DNA from: Diplocarpon mali
Lineage: Eukaryota > Ascomycota > Leotiomycetes > Helotiales > Drepanopezizaceae
Assembly: GCA_024741835.1 (NCBI GenBank)
Contig: JAENRP010000358.1
Location: forward strand, 1 to 43,688
Direction of reading: 5' to 3'
Length of the DNA stretch: 43,688 bases
The position numbers were made by a program, and so were the translations under genes. The notes beneath the pieces were generated by a model that made no database searches, had not been told where the DNA came from, and saw only the letters and a list, made by a program, of their open reading frames with translations. Shown here piece by piece: positions 40,470 through 43,688 of this stretch (positions are counted from its first letter, which is position 1; every line of letters begins with the position of its first letter).

Positions 40470-43400
40470 TCATAGCTTTAGTAGCAGCTTTTTAAGTGCT
40501 AATAGCTAATTGCTTTAGGAATTCGACAAATTGGGGTTTTGCTAGTGGTTTAGTAAAACCATCTGCTTTCTGGCTTAGCGTATTTATATATATAAGGTCT
40601 ATTTCTCCTTTGGATATTAGATCTCTTATATAGTGATATTTGACCGCTATATGCTTTATTTGTTTATGGAATTGCGGGTTTTTGGCTAGTAGTAAAGCTC
40701 TATTATTATCTGTATATAATAGGAGCTTGTTTTATATATAAAAGCCCAATTCGAGGAGAATTTGCTTTATATATACAGCTTCCTTAGCAGCTGAGTTAAT
40801 ATTCATATACTCGGCTTCGGTAGTACTCTAAGCTATAATTGACTATAGCTTAGATTTCCAGCTAAATAGGCAATTTGCTAAGTAGAAGCTAAAGCCGGTA
40901 GTAGATTTAGCTAAGCCGATATCTCCGGCGTAGTCAACGTCGCAATATCCAGTTATATATTTATTAGGACTATTTTTGTAAGTTAGCCCTAGGCTTTTAG
41001 TGCCTTTAAGGTATCGTAAGAGGTTTTTAACTGCAATTATATGATTCTCGCTAGGATTTGAAGCGAATCTAACTAACTTTATAACTGCGTAGCTAATATC
41101 TGGCCTAGTTGCTAGCATTAAGAATAGTAGAGAACCTATTATTTGTTGAAATCGAGTGATTTTACTAGAAGTAGCCTTATTTGGATTAGGCTCTAGTTTG
41201 ATTTTAGGTTCAATAGGTATATTCTTTAGTTTGCCGGCTAGCATATCGAATCGGGTTAGAAGCTTAGTAATATAAGCTTCTTAATATAGCTTTATATAAC
41301 CCTTTTCTTAATTGTATTTGATATTTATACCCAAATAGTCCTTAATCGGCCTTAAATCCTTTAGCTTAAAGTACTCTTCGAGTCCTTTAATAAAGGATTT
41401 TATTAAGTTGATATTTAGGCCAAGTAGAGCTAAATCATCTATATAGACGCAGATAATGATATTTAGCTTTTTATTATATAGAATACAGCTATCTGCTAAT
41501 AGAGCAGTAAAGCCTAGCTTCTATATAAGGACCTCCTTTAGAGTAATAAACTAGAGTCTAGCCGATTGTTTTAGGCCGTATAGAGCTTTATTAAGCTTTA
41601 GTAGTTTATTACTATATTTCGAAGTATATATGCCGTTTGAAGGGGCAATATATATCTCGTAATCGATATCGCCTTAAGTAAAGGCGTTATTTATATCGAT
41701 TTTCTATATAATCCAACTATTTTATACTGCTAAGGCAAATATAAGGCGCCAAGCCATTTGCTTTATAACATTAGCAAAGGTATTGATATAGTTTAGGCCA
41801 TATAGCTGTTCGAAGCCTTTTGCAACGAAGCGAGCTTTAAACTCGTAGTATTCTTTATAGACCTTTATCTTATAAACCCATTTAGTTTTTAAGGGTTCAT
41901 AAGTAGGAGTATTAGCCTTATAGGGCAATATTTCCTATATATTTAGCTCTTCTAGAGAGTCTAACTCCTTTTGCATAGCTTTTAGCCAGTATTCCTTATA
42001 AGCTAAATTTATAGCTTCTTAGTAATTTTTAAGCTTAGGGATCTCTAATAATCCCTCTTTTGCAATTATGATCTTAGTAGTACTCGGTTTAGAGTATATA
42101 TTTTCACTAAGATCTGCTTTATAGCTTATAAAAGCTTAAGAAGCTAATTGCATTGCGTTTTCAAAAGCTAATAGAGCCTTTATTTCTTCCTCGATTAGCC
42201 GATTATTAGTAATAGCTAAATTAGAGCTATTTTCGGGGAATATAGAGCTAGTTTCAAGGAATATGCCAGGTATATTAGTTTCTGAATTATTAGGCTGTTT
42301 ATTTGCCATAGCTCTTATAGTAACGTTAGGCGTATAATCGGAGTAATCTTTAGCTTTTCCTCTTCGCTTAAGTACTCGATTATCTTCTTAATTATCTTCT
42401 TAATTATCTTCTTAATTATCTTCTTAATTATCTTCTTAATTATCTTCTTAATTATCTTCTTGATTATCTTCTTAATTATCTTCTAATTCTTTTGATTTAT
42501 TAGAAGTATTAAAAGGAAAATCATCGTTACTATTAATAGTATTTTCTATTCCCTCGATAAAATCGGTATAATCGCTATTCTCTTTGTCAGTAGGAGTACT
42601 ATACGTAAGGTTTTCCTTGATTATTACGTTTTTAGAGCTTATAATAGCCCTATTTTTAGGTACGTAAATAAGGAAGTTATTAGGGGATTCGAACCCTATT
42701 AGTATTCCTTTATCTGATTTTTCGGCAAGCTTATTCTGATTTTTATTTATTAGAACATAAGTAATAGAGCCTAAGATTTTTATATAATCTATATTAGGCT
42801 TCTTGCCGTATAAAACCTCGTAAGGTATTTTTCCGATAATAGAGTTATAGGAATGATTCTTTATATAGGCAATAGCTTAAAGTATTTAAGGCCAGAGATA
42901 TATAGGTATATTTCTCTCTTTACAAACGCTAATAAGCCTTTCGATTAGAAATCGATTTAGTCTCTCAGCTATCCCATTTTAGGAAGGCGAATAGGAGCTA
43001 GTATATTCGTTAATATACCCTTTATTTTTACAGTAATTAGCCCATTTTTCTAATTTGAATTCGCCGGCGTTATTAAGCTTAAAAGCTTTTATATTCGCTA
43101 AGACTGGCTTAGTATTGCTAAATTGCGTATTAATCATATTGCAAAAATTGATTAATATATCATACGCTTTAGCTTTTAGCTTTATAGCATATACCTAAAT
43201 AGCTCTAGAGCCTCGGCAAGTAATTGTAAGGAAGTATCTCTCTCCTTTTAAGCCTTTAGTCTTAAAAGGCCCCGCTATATCTATATCGAATATAGTCAAA
43301 GGAGGAGAGTTAGCCATAGGCTTTTTACTCCCTTTTTTAGTGATTTTAGCTAAAATATAAGAATCACAATCGAGTTCTAGCTTAGTATCTTGGATTTTCT

Positions 43401-43550
43401 TTAGTCCGATACTATTATCTACTGTATTTAATATAAGTTCTTTATTAAAGTGCAGTAGCCGCTTATAATATAGTTCTATATCATTAAGCGTATTAGCTTG
43501 ATATAGCTTTTGCTTAAACTAATCGTCGTTTAAGCGAATCTATATGAAAT
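40470..43550 (-). pseudogene. E9 pol: integrase, RT and RNase H (copia)
   Basis: Read from high to low. Pre-integrase ELYYKRLLHFNKELI near 43470-43430. Integrase core: IFDIDIAGPFKTKGLKGERY near 43300-43240, LNNAGEFKLEKWANY near 43080-43035 (second Asp reads Asn) and NGIAERLNRFLIERLISVCK near 42975-42915 with the Glu kept. An acidic linker with the EDNQ minisatellite follows. RT: LKTKWVYKIKVYKEYYEFKA near 41895-41840, IDINNAFTQGDIDYEIYIAP near 41700-41645, NKALYGLKQSARLQF near 41600-41555 and IICVYIDDLALLGLNINLIK near 41455-41400, active site intact. RNase H: STTEAEYMNINSAAKEAVYI near 40835-40775, YTDNNRALLLAKN near 40725-40685, HKQIKHIAVKYHYIRDLI near 40670-40620. Stop TGA at 40472-40470. A modest number of in-frame stops. 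Confidence 0.93.
42379..42485 (-). repeat. 12-bp minisatellite in E9 pol (Glu-Asp-Asn-Gln repeats)
   Basis: About nine tandem copies of ATTATCTTCTTA (plus strand). On the coding strand each unit is GAA GAT AAT TAA, so the peptide was (EDNQ)n. One unit keeps CAA (TTG at 42460-42462) and the rest have TAA. It lies in the acidic linker between integrase and RT, a place where copia proteins tolerate length change. Confidence 0.9.
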
Positions 43551-43551
43551 A

Positions 43552-43688
43552 TGTGAAATATGAGGGCTGGCCGATATGGTAAAGAGAGTATAAGGTAGTA
43601 TTGAGTAGTAAGTAATAGTAGTAGTTGAAGAACTTGGAGACTTAGGAGGCTTGATTCCTAACTATAGGAGCAAAGCAATCTATATATA
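43552..43688 (-). repeat. E9 5' LTR, partial, at window edge
   Basis: 137 bp equal to 40030-40170 apart from a 3-bp length difference in GAAGAAGAAC. The LTR continues beyond the window. It abuts pol directly, at a place with microhomology (TGAAATATG at 43544-43554 and again at the LTR start). Confidence 0.9.

Larger units (their letters stand above)
40030..43688 (-). mobile_element. E9: copia element, minus strand, gag missing, cut by the window end
   Basis: A 429-bp 3' LTR (40030-40458), a pol of about 3.1 kb, and the first 137 bp of the other LTR (43552-43688) run off the window. The polyprotein begins with the pre-integrase region directly at the LTR; gag, protease and a primer site are absent. 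It is much less mutated than the nest: long stretches are open and RT keeps YIDD. The family differs from E1 and E3. The outer TSD cannot be tested; the inner flank reads TATAA. Confidence 0.9.

Noticed and set aside
1..43688. Centromere, origin, or CRISPR-like array
   Set aside because: AT-richness and repeats are fully accounted for by RIP-mutated elements. The only regular arrays are the E7 units and the 12-bp minisatellite, neither with spacer structure.

Overview
This window looks like a gene-free, transposon-packed AT-rich block from a filamentous ascomycete (Pezizomycotina). Two things point there. First, every recognisable protein belongs to fungal Ty1/copia or Ty3/gypsy elements. Second, the whole stretch is damaged in the way repeat-induced point mutation (RIP) damages DNA: CpA/TpG is scarce, TpA is in excess, Gln codons have become TAA/TAG, and paired LTRs differ almost only by C-to-T and G-to-A transitions. 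I see no convincing host gene, tRNA, rRNA or CRISPR array. (Species and RIP are inference; the transitions and the elements are seen.)

The main result is a Russian-doll nest that can be solved from the sequence alone, because nearly every element keeps its target-site duplication (TSD) and the reading frame of each host resumes when the insert and one TSD copy are removed. The outer shell is a minus-strand copia element, here called E1 (676-39872, TSD TAGAT, 299-bp LTRs, about 8.0 kb of its own sequence). Inserted in E1 are: E2, a minus-strand gypsy (4597-26299, TSD GTCGT); E5, a plus-strand chromodomain gypsy (26316-34313, TSD CTTAG/CTTGG); E6, a solo LTR related to that of E5 (37439-37753, TSD GTACC); E7, a tandem miniature element with three 85-bp LTRs (38216-39124, TSD CTACC); and E8, a 247-bp unmutated insert (39372-39618) in the right LTR of E1. 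E2 in turn holds E3, a plus-strand copia (6679-14283, TSD ATATA), and E4, a plus-strand gypsy of the same family as E2 (16174-23341, TSD AAGGC).

Outside the nest are an unidentified 1-670 flank, a 152-bp gap (39878-40029) and E9, a younger minus-strand copia (40030 to beyond the window end) whose gag is missing.

The less expected content is: long reading frames between pol and the 3' LTR in three elements (antisense in E1, sense in E3 and in E5), none matching a retrotransposon domain I know; the LTR-internal-LTR-internal-LTR miniature element E7, which shares its LTR ends, PPT and an initiator-tRNA half-molecule type primer site with copia E3; a cluster of four CACGTG boxes in the E4 LTR; and the E8 insert, whose empty site is preserved in the other LTR of E1. 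All coding copies are dead; they are annotated as pseudogenes with approximate domain limits. No element here is likely to be autonomous, but E8 shows that transposition went on after most of the mutation had happened.
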